Source of the DNA: Circinella umbellata
Lineage: Eukaryota; Mucoromycota; Mucoromycetes; Mucorales; Lichtheimiaceae
Reading direction: 5' to 3'
DNA: 64,000 bases
Assembly (NCBI GenBank): GCA_025093555.1
Contig: JAIWNF010000019.1
Coordinates: 558,001-622,000 of the forward strand
Below the pieces are notes generated by a model that did not search any database, was not told the DNA's origin, and saw only the letters and a program-made list of their open reading frames with translations. The translations under genes and the position numbers were made by a program. Positions 1 to 9,754 of the stretch are shown piece by piece; positions within the stretch are counted from its first letter, which is position 1, and every line of letters starts with the position of its first letter.

Positions 1-3000
1 TCTGGTTGTTGATTTTAAAACGATCATAGAAAGGTTGTAAATTAACTTGGCCGATATAAAAGTCAGCAGAACCCAAAATGGGAGCACCAGGTAACAACAT
101 ACGGGCAAGAAAAGCTGAAATCAAAACTTCGCCAGAATTCAAAGCTCCAAACAACTGAATGATCGTGTTGCGTCCAACACCAAGTTCTGTGCGAGTCCGA
201 GGTCGTAGTCGATTGATATTATTGTCAAACAGATAAGCATCAGACACAAGTAAGATAGACAGAAATTTGGTTGGAACATATGAGGAACCTTCTTGAACTT
301 GAATGACAAAAGAGAGGGGGAGACAGAGACAGGTTGCCATGGATGGGTCAGCATTTAATGGTCCTGGCTCAAGATCGTCTATTGCTGAAAATAAAGATGA
401 AAGTGTGTGCATGGAACGAAGAGTAGAAGAACGTAGAGAGGGAAAGAGTAAAGGTAGAAGGGGATCAACACAATTAGAATTTGATGTTAAAAAATAAGAT
501 AAAAAACAAGAAAGGAAAGAGGGAGCAGAAGATGAAAGGGGAAATAAAGAAGAAAGCCATCGAATCTGCATTGCTTGCTGTTGTAATCTTGAATCCAAAA
601 TACCTAAACCACCTATAAATTTGGGGAGTGTGAGTATGTCATATTTAACGGGTGGGAACATTTTATACATAAGGAACCTAGTCACCAATCCGCGTATACG
701 TTGATGAAATTGTTTTGAAACTGGAGTAACTCGAAGTACATGCCAAATTTTTGACATAATAAGAGTGTTGATGACAGTGCTGCGACCTTGAACAGATAGT
801 CCACGTTGAAGGTGCATGTCACTTGCAGTTCGTAATTTGACCAAAAGACCCTCCAAAAAGGCATGCAGTTGAGAATTAGTGGAAGTCAAAGGATAACCAA
901 GGTACCGAACAGCAGATAATGAGCGATAATCATGCCAGGCGTTGATGCCAGCTGATTGTAAAAAGTCTTGCCATGCTGTTTGGCGAGCCCCAGATAATGA
1001 GATGGCCTCAGTCTTGTGGTAATTAACCTTGGCATTTGAAGCACGGCTGTAAAGAGAAAGAGCGTTTTGAAGTTGATGAAAGTCATTAAAGTCAGAAAGA
1101 AAAAACAGAGCATCATCAGCATATCCCAGAACCTTGATCGGCGCAGGTGGTACTATAGGAATAGAACCAAGATTACGTTGTAAGGAAAAACCTTGAAATA
1201 TTGGATCAGCTAATATAGTTCGTAAAAGTGGATCAAATGCTAGGTTAAAGAGAACTGGAGATATGGGATCGCCTTGTCGTAATCCTCGACCTTGTTGGAC
1301 AGGGTCACTAATAAACCCATTAACCATGACAGAAATAGATGTGCTAAAAAATAAGTTGCATAGTGATAGGACCAATGAGGTCGGCAGCCCAATGTGGAGA
1401 AGAACAATTCGCAGATAAGTGGGATGAACCGCATCGTACGCCTTATGTTGATCCAAAATTATACCCACACCTGGAAGACGGTGGTGGCGAGCATATTCCA
1501 TGATCAACCTTGCAGTAAGACCATTCTCACCAATAAACTTACCCGGCAAAAAGCCTGTTTGAGCAGGTGAAATAATAGGTTGGACGACAGGCAGTAATCT
1601 TGCATTTACCAGACGAGTAAAGACTTTGGCATCAGTATTGATTAATGAAATAGGCCGCCAATTGGATAATAGAGACAAATCTCCTTTTTTTGGTAAGAGG
1701 CATAAACGAGTTTCAGACGAAGAGCCTGGGAAAACACCAGCATGAAGTGCATCATTATACACATCGACGGCAAGAGCTCCAGTCAGAGGATGCTCAAAAA
1801 GAAGGCGTAAAATGGGATAAGGTAAACCATCACTACCAGGACTACTAGCTCGGGGAGCACGTTTGGCACCAGCAATGAGCTCTTCTAAGGTAAAAGTGGA
1901 AGTTAAACGGGATTGAATATTGGATGAAGAAAGTAAATCACTGGGGACCGATTGGAGTATCATATCAATGGCATTATGGTCAACCGGTTCTGGTGAATAA
2001 AGATGTTGATAGAACGTTTTTGCAGCTTCGGTCATCGAGTCAGGCGTATTACATAAGGTGTTGGTGGTAGGATGACGAAGATGAGTTATAGTTCTTTTGA
2101 TTTGACGGACTTCAATTGAACGTTTAATGTAGCTCGCCGACCGTTCTCCATGTTCGCGCCAACGTAAACCAGCTCGAAGAGCATCAATATATACTAAGTC
2201 AGATTGAATGGTTGCAATTTCGGCTTCCAATGAAATCAGATACGTGTCGTGTGGAAGCTCTGTGTTGATGCAAGTTGATAAGTAGTTTCGTCGTTCCTTT
2301 TGTAGTGATTGTAACCGAATTTTATTATGTGTTCCTCGTTTCCTAGAGTACTTACGCGCAAATTTACCAGTGATTAGCTTGATGTGTTCCCATTTATGTT
2401 GAGTGGAAAGAGTATCAGGTAATTTTGGATATTCGTCTGTAATTAATTGATTTAAACTGCTGCAGAATTGTTCATCATATGCTAAAGTAGGATTGCATCG
2501 CCAAAGACCTGGTCCAAGAGGAGCTTGACCCAAGCGTAATTCTATAGAAACAAGTTGATGATCAGTCCATAGGGGGTTAATAAAATCAATAAGTGGAGAA
2601 GAAGTGAAAGAATGCAAATCATTTGAGGTAAAAATATAATCAATACAGGAACGAGAAGAGTTACGAAGAAAAGTGGGGGATGGGCAATCACCAGAAGGTG
2701 TGATACAATCCACCCAAGAAGTAGAAAGATGGTTTTTCCAGATATCTGGAATTCCATGAGAAGAACGGGAAAGAATTTGATAATTAAAATCTCCCAAAAG
2801 AACACTACGTTCAATGGAAGAAGAAGAAAAAAAAGGCAATTGAGATAAAGAAGAATAAAAAGGTGTACGTTGATAAGAACGGGCAGGGGCGTAAATGACA
2901 ATAATATTAATAGGGGCAAAAGAAAATGATGAGTGAGAAGCGGTGACATGCAAGACTCGACCATCCAACTCGAAGGAATTTAAAGAAAGTATAATAGATG

Positions 3001-3232
3001 GATTAAGAGAAACGATCCCAACATGTTGGGACCAAAAAGAGGAAGATGCTTGGAATTGTGTATGAAAACGAGATTGAATGGTTTCATCGCCAGCATGAGA
3101 TTCTTGTAGAGTTAAAATATCAAGAGATTGTGTTCGAAGAAAGCGAATAAATTGTTTACTGCGTTGGGGATCGTCTGTCTTGGGCAAGCCACGACAGTTG
3201 AGGGTGCCAATTCTAATGTTGATATTTTTCAT
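1..3232 (-). CDS. LINE ORF2: endonuclease and reverse transcriptase (partial)
   Basis: The frame starts at ATG 3232-3230 and stays open to the left edge, giving at least 1,077 codons. The N-terminus (MKNINIRIGTLNCRGLP, then LTLQESHAGDE) is the start of an apurinic/apyrimidinic-type endonuclease domain, with the N and E of its metal site. Reverse-transcriptase motifs follow: motif A LDQHKAYDAV near 1450-1480, RQGDPISP near 1260-1290, and the catalytic YADD at 1123-1112 (about residue 704), all in one frame. The start overlaps the ORF1 stop by ATGA, which suggests coupled or reinitiating translation. In the family the protein nicks target DNA and primes cDNA synthesis from element RNA. The C-terminus is outside the window. 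Confidence 0.93.
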   Translation of the reverse strand, partial: MKNINIRIGTLNCRGLPKTDDPQRSKQFIRFLRTQSLDILTLQESHAGDETIQSRFHTQFQASSSFWSQHVGIVSLNPSIILSLNSFELDGRVLHVTASHSSFSFAPINIIVIYAPARSYQRTPFYSSLSQLPFFSSSSIERSVLLGDFNYQILSRSSHGIPDIWKNHLSTSWVDCITPSGDCPSPTFLRNSSRSCIDYIFTSNDLHSFTSSPLIDFINPLWTDHQLVSIELRLGQAPLGPGLWRCNPTLAYDEQFCSSLNQLITDEYPKLPDTLSTQHKWEHIKLITGKFARKYSRKRGTHNKIRLQSLQKERRNYLSTCINTELPHDTYLISLEAEIATIQSDLVYIDALRAGLRWREHGERSASYIKRSIEVRQIKRTITHLRHPTTNTLCNTPDSMTEAAKTFYQHLYSPEPVDHNAIDMILQSVPSDLLSSSNIQSRLTSTFTLEELIAGAKRAPRASSPGSDGLPYPILRLLFEHPLTGALAVDVYNDALHAGVFPGSSSETRLCLLPKKGDLSLLSNWRPISLINTDAKVFTRLVNARLLPVVQPIISPAQTGFLPGKFIGENGLTARLIMEYARHHRLPGVGIILDQHKAYDAVHPTYLRIVLLHIGLPTSLVLSLCNLFFSTSISVMVNGFISDPVQQGRGLRQGDPISPVLFNLAFDPLLRTILADPIFQGFSLQRNLGSIPIVPPAPIKVLGYADDALFFLSDFNDFHQLQNALSLYSRASNAKVNYHKTEAISLSGARQTAWQDFLQSAGINAWHDYRSLSAVRYLGYPLTSTNSQLHAFLEGLLVKLRTASDMHLQRGLSVQGRSTVINTLIMSKIWHVLRVTPVSKQFHQRIRGLVTRFLMYKMFPPVKYDILTLPKFIGGLGILDSRLQQQAMQIRWLSSLFPLSSSAPSFLSCFLSYFLTSNSNCVDPLLPLLFPSLRSSTLRSMHTLSSLFSAIDDLEPGPLNADPSMATCLCLPLSFVIQVQEGSSYVPTKFLSILLVSDAYLFDNNINRLRPRTRTELGVGRNTIIQLFGALNSGEVLISAFLARMLLPGAPILGSADFYIGQVNLQPFYDRFKINNQ

Positions 3233-4644
3233 TGATTATATTTTTTATTTGGTTTGGGTTGGCGAGAACTACGTCGAACACCTGTTTCACTATAAGTGGA
3301 TCCAAGTAATCGTGTAGCGACACCATTTACTGTTTGCAAAATCGACGTAGTAGTAGAATTGTAGTGATTCGGTGCTATAAAATTAGGCAGAATATTATCA
3401 TTTGTCTCAGGAGAAGATGTCTCTCTGGAGTTTAAAGTGTTAGAGTCATTTTCAGTTTCAGTTTCTTGACACGTTATACCTGTGATACCAGAGCTAACTG
3501 GATTAGTCAAGAGAGAGATATCGGGTGCCGTTCCAGCTGAAGAAGAGTGACCTTGATCCTGTTCTTTTTTATTCAAAGATAGAATGGGTGCAATGGCATC
3601 AATATCCATATCTGGTGACTGATATGGTGATGGAGGAGCAGAAGAAAATTCCACTTCACTTTCGGGTTCCTCCTCAGCTGATGTGCTTAAACCATCCAAA
3701 GGGCCATCCTTTTTATTTTTAGTTTGTTGAGGTGAAGGCCCAGATGCAGTTGTGTCACCCTCGTGATGCTGAGTTAGTTGAGGTGGAGTTGATTTTTGTT
3801 GGCAATGTTGCAAGGAGTGACCATAAACACCACAAGATGAACATGCTTGAAGATGTTTTGATTTGACTTTTGGGCAAGCATCTTTTTCGTGAGTATCTTC
3901 GCGGCAGATTCGGCAATAAGGGGGTGATCCTTTCCAAAAAGCTCGAATTTCATGATCCATACTGGGAAATTGAAGGGTGTGTGTGGTCAATTTTTGATCC
4001 GAATTCGTAACATCTAAACATGCACTACCTTGACCCATGAAGAAAGAATGAGGTGACGATAAGTAAAGACTGATATCTAAGAGCCGACCATATGGTTCAA
4101 GGACCTGTTGAATAGCTTGGGATAAGTCGAGTTCTGGCAAATGTGGTAAGTCATAAAGATTAATAGTCATAAGACCTGATCCTTTACGCAGAGCAGGAGT
4201 GCCAAGGATTGTTTGTCCTTGAAGAATCAGTCCGGTGGATGATAAAGTATGACGTTGTTCGTCGTTACGAGGTGTTATTTCGACAACAACTCGTTTATCT
4301 TTAAATCTGAATTCTACTCCTCGAGGAGAAGATGGAGAAAATTGTTGGGCAATAGCATCACAGATGAGGTGTCGATTGTTAGTGATGGCGGTGGTTTCAA
4401 AGAAGAAACTTGGATTTATAGATGAAAAATATTCAGTAGTGCGAATGTGGTTGCCAGGAGCAATATGATGAGTGCCAGAAGACGAGAAAATTGAGCGGCG
4501 CACACTTTTGAGCACTGGTATGGTTGTTTTAGGGCGATTGTCGTTAGTTGACTTGTTCGCATGTAGAGAAGGATTTGTTGTTTTTGTACGAGGACGTTTT
4601 TTTTGACTCATAGGCGAAAGAGGTGGCGCGTTGTAATAGAGCAT
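3229..4644 (-). CDS. LINE ORF1: gag-like RNA-binding protein with zinc knuckles
   Basis: About 471 residues from ATG 4644; a later ATG at 4614 (MSQKKRPRTK) is an alternative start. The frame is open further upstream to 4710 but has no ATG there. The N-terminus is basic. Two CCHC knuckles with spacing C-x2-C-x4-H-x4-C (CRICREDTHEKDAC and CSSCGVYGHSLQHC) lie around 3820-3920. They are followed by a Ser/Pro/Glu-rich tail and a basic C-terminus (RRSSRQPKPNKKYNQ). This is the usual layout of the RNA-binding ORF1 protein that forms the retrotransposition particle. The stop TGA overlaps the ORF2 start. Confidence 0.9.
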   Translation of the reverse strand: MLYYNAPPLSPMSQKKRPRTKTTNPSLHANKSTNDNRPKTTIPVLKSVRRSIFSSSGTHHIAPGNHIRTTEYFSSINPSFFFETTAITNNRHLICDAIAQQFSPSSPRGVEFRFKDKRVVVEITPRNDEQRHTLSSTGLILQGQTILGTPALRKGSGLMTINLYDLPHLPELDLSQAIQQVLEPYGRLLDISLYLSSPHSFFMGQGSACLDVTNSDQKLTTHTLQFPSMDHEIRAFWKGSPPYCRICREDTHEKDACPKVKSKHLQACSSCGVYGHSLQHCQQKSTPPQLTQHHEGDTTASGPSPQQTKNKKDGPLDGLSTSAEEEPESEVEFSSAPPSPYQSPDMDIDAIAPILSLNKKEQDQGHSSSAGTAPDISLLTNPVSSGITGITCQETETENDSNTLNSRETSSPETNDNILPNFIAPNHYNSTTTSILQTVNGVATRLLGSTYSETGVRRSSRQPKPNKKYNQ

Positions 4645-4645
4645 G

Positions 4646-4729
4646 CCCAACGGACTCCCCAAATTTTTTGCTAGATATAAACCCAGAATCAGTGCAATTG
4701 TGCAAATCACCCAACGGACTCCCCAAATT
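4646..4729 (-). repeat. 20-bp direct repeat at the LINE 5' end
   Basis: The 20-mer CCCAACGGACTCCCCAAATT occurs at 4646-4665 and again at 4710-4729, 64 bp apart. The inner copy lies directly upstream of the ORF1 ATG. It may be a partial 5' promoter monomer or a trace of a nested 5' junction. Confidence 0.85.
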
Positions 4730-4742
4730 AAGATTTTTTATT

Positions 4743-5486
4743 TCAAGGCACAGAAGGGTGCACGTCGATGCTGATTGGGTTTAAAAAATAATCATCAAAC
4801 ATGATGATCGATTCAAGGTACCAGGAAGCATATTTATTGACTAAACCATTAGCTTGTTCAAATGATATGGGCGATGCATTTGGAGGCACCCTTTCAAAAT
4901 CCGCTTGGGTATCGTCAATTATATAAATACTGTTGTCTTCAACAATTTTCACTGCTGATAATGGTACAGCCGTGGCAACAGAAGCTGTAGTACCTGTTGA
5001 ACTAACCGTGCTTGTGTTAATTTTTCGTCTTTTAGCTACCCCTGCCTTCCAAGCAAGTTCCTTCATTTCATAATAATTTTTTTTAATATTGTTGGGTGTT
5101 TCCACATCATTGAGATGATCATAATCGTAATACATCCTACGGCGTTGCAAAGGTACTAATGTCGATGAAGTATGCGTTTCATTCGATGTTGTTGCTGTTA
5201 TTGGTGGTGTGTGTGATTCGTTGGCTGTTGGTACTGTTGATGATAATATGTGTATTTCATTAGATGATGACACTAATGGTGTATGGCTCTCATTCAGTGA
5301 AGCTAACATCGTTGTTGATGCGTGTTCTTCGTTTGATGTCGCTGCTGTTGTCAATGCATGGCTTTGATGGGAAGCTACTGTAGTTACTAACCCACCGAGT
5401 TTGTTAAAAGTTTCAGTTGCTGTTTTTGTTGTTATTGTTTGTGCTGATGATGTATCATCACCATCCATTATCATACGCCCAGACAT
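4743..5486 (-). CDS. Uncharacterised Ser/Thr-rich protein with degenerate NESHTP repeats
   Basis: A single open frame of 247 residues from ATG 5486. I do not recognise a family. Residues about 40-110 are Ser/Thr/Ala-rich and contain a motif repeated about five times at roughly 18-20-residue spacing (SNEEHAST, LNESHTPL, SNEIHILS, ANESHTPP, SNETHTSS). After it come RRRMYYDYDHL and a lysine/arginine-rich segment (ELAWKAGVAKRRK) that could be a nuclear signal. The C-terminal 60 residues look more ordered. The LINE 5' end abuts the stop codon, so the native 3' UTR is probably displaced. It could instead be the downstream part of the F-box gene at 5517-5999, but I found no in-phase splice pair joining them. 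Confidence 0.6.
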   Translation of the reverse strand: MSGRMIMDGDDTSSAQTITTKTATETFNKLGGLVTTVASHQSHALTTAATSNEEHASTTMLASLNESHTPLVSSSNEIHILSSTVPTANESHTPPITATTSNETHTSSTLVPLQRRRMYYDYDHLNDVETPNNIKKNYYEMKELAWKAGVAKRRKINTSTVSSTGTTASVATAVPLSAVKIVEDNSIYIIDDTQADFERVPPNASPISFEQANGLVNKYASWYLESIIMFDDYFLNPISIDVHPSVP

Positions 5487-5516
5487 TATTCTAGGTATGG
5501 TAACTTTAATGTGTAA

Positions 5517-5999
5517 TTATTTTGAAGTATAAACGGATTTATTCATAACCAGAGGTATAATATCCATAACTTGGTTTGTTGAAATGCATAGATTCATACT
5601 TTCACGGATCCTTGTCACATCCTTCAAGAGTAATCTTGCGCAACGTTTAGTGAGAGCCCCACTTGCAGAAACATCAATATCCAACACTGAATTGAAGTTA
5701 TGAATCCTTGTTTTAAAAATCTCAGAAAAGCCTTCTTCTCTTGATTGAATTTCGATTCTGCAATGAGTAGCAAAACGTTGAGGGAACACACATGTCAAAT
5801 TATAATTACGAGGAGTTAATACGAAAGGTGTTGATGTTGATTGTTTGGAAATCATATTATACATTTCATTACAAGCTGTCGCAAGCTTAAATATTTCTTT
5901 ATAATTAAGGCATTCAAAGATTAACTCATATATTTCGTGTGGAAGCTTGAACAACTGTTGATAGTGATTCTGTGTGACCGGATCAACGACGAGTGTCAT
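5517..5999 (-). CDS. F-box protein, short
   Basis: 160 residues from ATG 5999; the frame is open upstream but without an ATG. Residues about 17-50 (LPHEIYELIFECLNYKEIFK, then LATACNEMYNMI) match the F-box, the Skp1-binding motif of SCF ubiquitin ligases. The remaining 110 residues have no recognisable substrate-binding repeats such as LRR or WD40. The C-terminus is short, so the gene may be truncated or have a further exon. F-box identity is from pattern recognition of the LP..I...I...L periodicity. Confidence 0.65.
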   Translation of the reverse strand: MTLVVDPVTQNHYQQLFKLPHEIYELIFECLNYKEIFKLATACNEMYNMISKQSTSTPFVLTPRNYNLTCVFPQRFATHCRIEIQSREEGFSEIFKTRIHNFNSVLDIDVSASGALTKRCARLLLKDVTRIRESMNLCISTNQVMDIIPLVMNKSVYTSK

Positions 6000-6142
6000 T
6001 ATTATAAGATAGATTTGATACCGAGCTGACAGAAGATAATACAAGCGACTTTAATAAATTTGAGTCAGAGCCGTAAAGAATTTAGAACCAGTATTACTCA
6101 GGAACAATAGCTTTATAACATGCTACTTACGTTTAAGGGTAA

Positions 6143-7565
6143 TCAAAATAATATTAAAAAGATCAAATAGTTTTTGATGAGATGTTTAAGCAGTTCTATA
6201 AAAGTTTGAAATTTAAAGTTTGAAAAAGAAAGAAAAAACAAGTTCATTAACTTTGTCATCCTCGCTACATCCAACATATATAAGTGCTTCCAGAGCGTCC
6301 ACCAGCGAAGCACCGATGCACCAAATGCGTGCTCAATTGCCATTCTCGTTCCCGAGTGAATTTTATTAAACTGAATATGATCCCTTTCTCTAGCATTGAG
6401 AAAAGGAATAACCACAGTAGGCATCATCGGAAACGCAGAATCTAATACAGAAACATCGATAAAATTGATTAATAAAACCCTTTGTGTTTATAATGTTATG
6501 TGTAATCTAAACCGTACCTGCAATAACAACAGTTCTGTCCATACACATACGCTCTGAGATTCGCAGCATTCTTTTATATAGGGCGCTAGATCTGAAACCA
6601 CGAGCATCATTTGTGCGACCTAGACACCATCTCGTTAATTTCAATTCATGCTGTAAACAATTTACCAGTTATATTTTGAACAACGTACCTGAGTTTCCCA
6701 GTTTGATGAATGTGAAGCGTTTTTTATGGTCGCAAACTGCGAGCAGACAAAGAAAAGCATGGTTTTTTCTATCAACGTAAAAATCACTATATCTTGCATG
6801 TTTTTGAATGACCACAAGTTTACCATCCATGGCACCGATGACACTTGGAAGCCGAGGCTTTTCTCGAGTGCTCTTGATTATAAATCCTTCGGCAATTTCT
6901 CGTGTTCGAACAAGATCATCTTTTGGCCAGGTGATATATTTATGACTGACTACTTGCATTGCAGAAATAAATCGATCCGTGAAATTGGTATAGGACCCAT
7001 CACTAATTCCAAGTGTTTCTTGCATTACCCGAAATCCAAACATGGAGTTGGCAAACCGCCAAAGCACAACAGCCACTTGGATTTCTACAGGGTATCCATC
7101 TTTTGCTTGTGAACCAGCATATTCGGGTCTACCCTTCAATTCGTCCACCAACTCCGTAAAAGCCCTAAGAGTGATACGGTAATCGGCTTTAAAACTGTTA
7201 CGAATTCTTGCATCATCACGAAGATTGGGGTAACGAATAGTCCACCAGTAGATACTTTCGAATGCACGTTGTTGTCGTGGTCTTCTTGTTTCGTTAGCCA
7301 TTACAAATGCGGGATTAGCCCAGTATATTTCAAAAAAAAAATCCTCTTGGACGATTCTGGCTCTAAGAGCTGCTTCTGTCATCAGTCTTGTAATACTTTC
7401 AAAGGGGATATAATCCAAGATTTCAGTCTCCCGAACACCAATTGCAAGTAGTAAATCTTGCTCTTCACGTCTCAAAAGCTCCTCCTCATTTTCTTCTTGT
7501 TCCTGCTTCAAGATGTCCACTACAGCTGCTGTTGCTATCTTTACGCTTGCAAAGCCTGATTCCAT
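6143..7565 (-). CDS. PIF/Harbinger-type DDE transposase (HARBI1-like), 3 exons
   Basis: Exons (minus strand): 7565-6689, 6619-6518, 6441-6143, with introns of 69 and 76 nt. The phases close and give 425 residues. The N-terminus has an acidic Glu-rich coil (EQEENEEELLRREEQD). The catalytic core reads VIGAMDGK (first D), then LGNSG joined by splicing to RTNDARGF (second D), then IADSAFP, and IEHAFG (E). These are the conserved blocks of the Harbinger DDE superfamily. The last 30 residues are hydrophobic and unlike the family, so the true end may use another intron. No terminal inverted repeats or companion Myb-like gene were found, so it may be domesticated or an incomplete element. Confidence 0.82.
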
Positions 7566-8598
7566 GTTGACAAAAACAAAATTGAAATCTTGATTATAAC
7601 TGAGATCAAGAAGGGAAAATTTATATTACTGTCTATGCTGTCAGTGTTGTTTCTGTTGCTGTTGGTGTTCATTATTTGATAGTTGTAACTGTCAACAAGT
7701 TTAAGAGTTTAAAGAAGCATTCAACTCAGATTTGTATACGTCATCTTACATACCAAAATAGGTATATCCTAAAAGGGTAACTCGATTTTTTTTGTGAATT
7801 AATTCGCACCTTGTGAGCAACTAATATGTTTAACGTATTATGCTGTTGATTGAACGTTATAGTTACTTTCTCTTTCTAGCCATAAAATATACTCAAATCT
7901 CAAAAAATCGCTAATACGTGTATATATATATATATATATTGTAAATATACAACAAAAATGCAAAAGGTGATTGCGAGCAGTTGAGGAAAAGACCAAAAGA
8001 AAACAAATGTAATCGAAGAAAAGACTACCTTTGTATTAAGATGCATAATTAAGATTGGTTTATGGGGGGATGGTAAGCTTTCTTTTATATTCAAAGCTTA
8101 TTGAACAGTTGCAGAAGATGGATGCACTCGGTCAAAGTGTTATGTATTAATATGTGTTAATATATTGAAAAAGTAATACGTATTTCTTGATCAAAGAGTA
8201 ACAAGGCTTACATAGTGATGTAAAATTATGCGTGGCTGATAAACATCACGTGTAGGTATTGATAGATAGTTTCCCAAAAAAGTAAGAGCTACTATTAGAA
8301 AAAGACATGACGATGAGAGACTTTGTATACAGTGTAAAACGATGTTACATTGTCATTCTTTCTCAAAATAAATTATGTTCTATATTGGAATAAAATGATC
8401 ATGGTTCACTGACAATCACTTAGAATAGTATTTCTCTTTAATTATCAATGATAGTAAAAGTAAAAAAATGTTCAGATATGTTTTCTGATTTTCTGCCCTG
8501 TTTTAATTGGCTATAATGTTTTTCTAATGACAGCAATAGCCTGCTTAAAACAGCAGCTATCTAAATTTTTTTTATTATTTTTTTTGTGTAAAATCAAT
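7566..8598. other. Intergenic, with (TA)n microsatellite
   Basis: Divergent upstream region between the transposase and the SMAP-domain gene. Apart from a (TA)10 tract at 7921-7940 and AT-rich DNA I see no gene. An in-frame ATG at 8527 precedes the chosen start of the next gene but adds only a low-complexity hydrophobic leader. Confidence 0.6.
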
Positions 8599-9515
8599 AT
8601 GGGAAAATCAGAGAAGAAGAATAGGGTAGAAAAAGAAAAGGTTGTTGCCAATGATTCAGTAACGGACGATTCTACCAAGGTAAAAGAAAAAAAAAACAGA
8701 AAACAACGCTAGAAAATATTTGGAAACTTATGATCATATTATCGTACCCTTTTTTTTTCATTTAGAACAAGAAAAGCAAAAAGTCAAAAAAAGACAAACA
8801 TAACGATGGTTAGTAAATATAAGATTGAATGGAAAGAAGTTTTTATGTAAGAGTAAAAGAAAAACTAATTGTTTATTTAAATAACAGGAAAGAAACGCAA
8901 ACGCGATGATTCAACTGATTCCGAGATCAAAAAGAAGAAAAAATCTAAATCGTCAGATAGTGACGAAAGTAGTGTAAAGAAGGAAGATAAAAAGAAGAAT
9001 AAAAAGAAAGAAAAGAAAAAGGAAGAAAAGGATGATGAATCTAAAGTTAAAAAACAAAGAAAACATGCCTGTGAGGAAACAGTTATACCTGTCACTGAAG
9101 AAAAGGTAACTTGTTAGGGGGTTTTTTTATGTCAATTTGAATTTGCTTAGCAAAAATATGTTAATAATGCTTATTTGGATGTATATCACAGAAGGAAAAG
9201 GTTGTTCCCAAGCAACCAGAAGAGGAATCATCAGGAAGTGGTTGGAACAATTGGAATAAGGCAACATTCGGTGGTGATGAAGCACAAAAGAGTAAGTTCT
9301 TACGATTGTTAGGTGCTAAAAAATCGGGTAATCAACAGTCTCAACCTACTGCTACTCCAAAGAAATCAGGTGGAGGTCTTTATGGTTCTTTGAAAAGTGC
9401 CATTGATGAAGATGAAGGAACTCGTATATCCAATGATTTACAACGACAGTTCAATGATGGTTTAAAGATGAGAAAACAACAACAAATGGGTCGTCGTGGA
9501 GGTTTGGGTAGTTAA
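8599..9515 (+). CDS. Lysine-rich SMAP-domain protein (KNOP1-like)
   Basis: Four exons: 8599-8679, 8766-8808, 8888-9105, 9192-9515; phases close. The first 130 residues are almost only K, E, D and S (for example KKKKKSKSSDSDESS), as in disordered nucleolar proteins. The C-terminal 90 residues resemble the small-acidic-protein domain shared by SMAP and KNOP1: GWNNWNKATFGGDEAQKSKF, then LRLLGAKK, then ISNDLQRQFNDGL and a terminal RRGGLGS. The start is placed at MGKSEKK; ATG 8527 in frame would add 24 unlikely residues. A role in nucleolar or RNA processing is inferred from the family only. Confidence 0.75.
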
Positions 9516-9754
9516 AAAAATTATAGACAATCATGTAATAATATCTTGTCCCCCCCCCCATTTTCTTGTTTTCACCTTTTCAAACACACACACACACACA
9601 TCTAATGCATACATAATATATACTCTCATCCATTTCATTCTCATACACACTCATCAAGTGATACAAACATTTTTTTGCTAATTAATGTAGACTCTAATGC
9701 GTATAAAGATCTCTTTTATGCATAAATTTTGTATATTACATTTTAACAAATTGT
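9516..9754. other. Convergent 3' region with CA repeat
   Basis: Space between the ends of the convergent SMAP-domain gene and ATP4. It holds a short (CA)n tract near 9585-9600 and presumably both 3' UTRs. Confidence 0.6.

Larger units (their letters stand above)
1..4735 (-). mobile_element. Non-LTR (LINE) retrotransposon, 3' end beyond window
   Basis: A minus-strand element with a gag-like ORF1 followed by an endonuclease/reverse-transcriptase ORF2. Its 5' end lies near 4735, immediately beside the stop codon of the gene at 4743-5486, and its 3' end lies outside the window to the left. Both ORFs are open with no stop or frameshift in the visible 4.6 kb, so this looks like a young copy. There are no long terminal repeats. 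The 5' limit is inferred from the end of the neighbouring gene and a short repeat at 4646-4729; the target-site duplication cannot be seen because the 3' end is missing. Confidence 0.88.

Noticed and set aside
2542..2964. 140-codon minus-strand frame
   Set aside because: It is an alternative frame over the LINE endonuclease; the long ORF2 frame from 3232 carries the conserved residues.
5487..5516. Intron joining the F-box gene to the 4743-5486 frame
   Set aside because: A CCTAG acceptor exists at the junction, but no upstream GT donor gives a matching phase, so they are listed as two genes.
6726..7112. 128-codon plus-strand frame
   Set aside because: It is the antisense of the transposase catalytic region, whose minus-strand frame carries the conserved motifs.
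6130..7790. AAGGGTAA at both flanks as Harbinger terminal inverted repeats
   Set aside because: The two copies are in direct, not inverted, orientation and match for only about eight bases.
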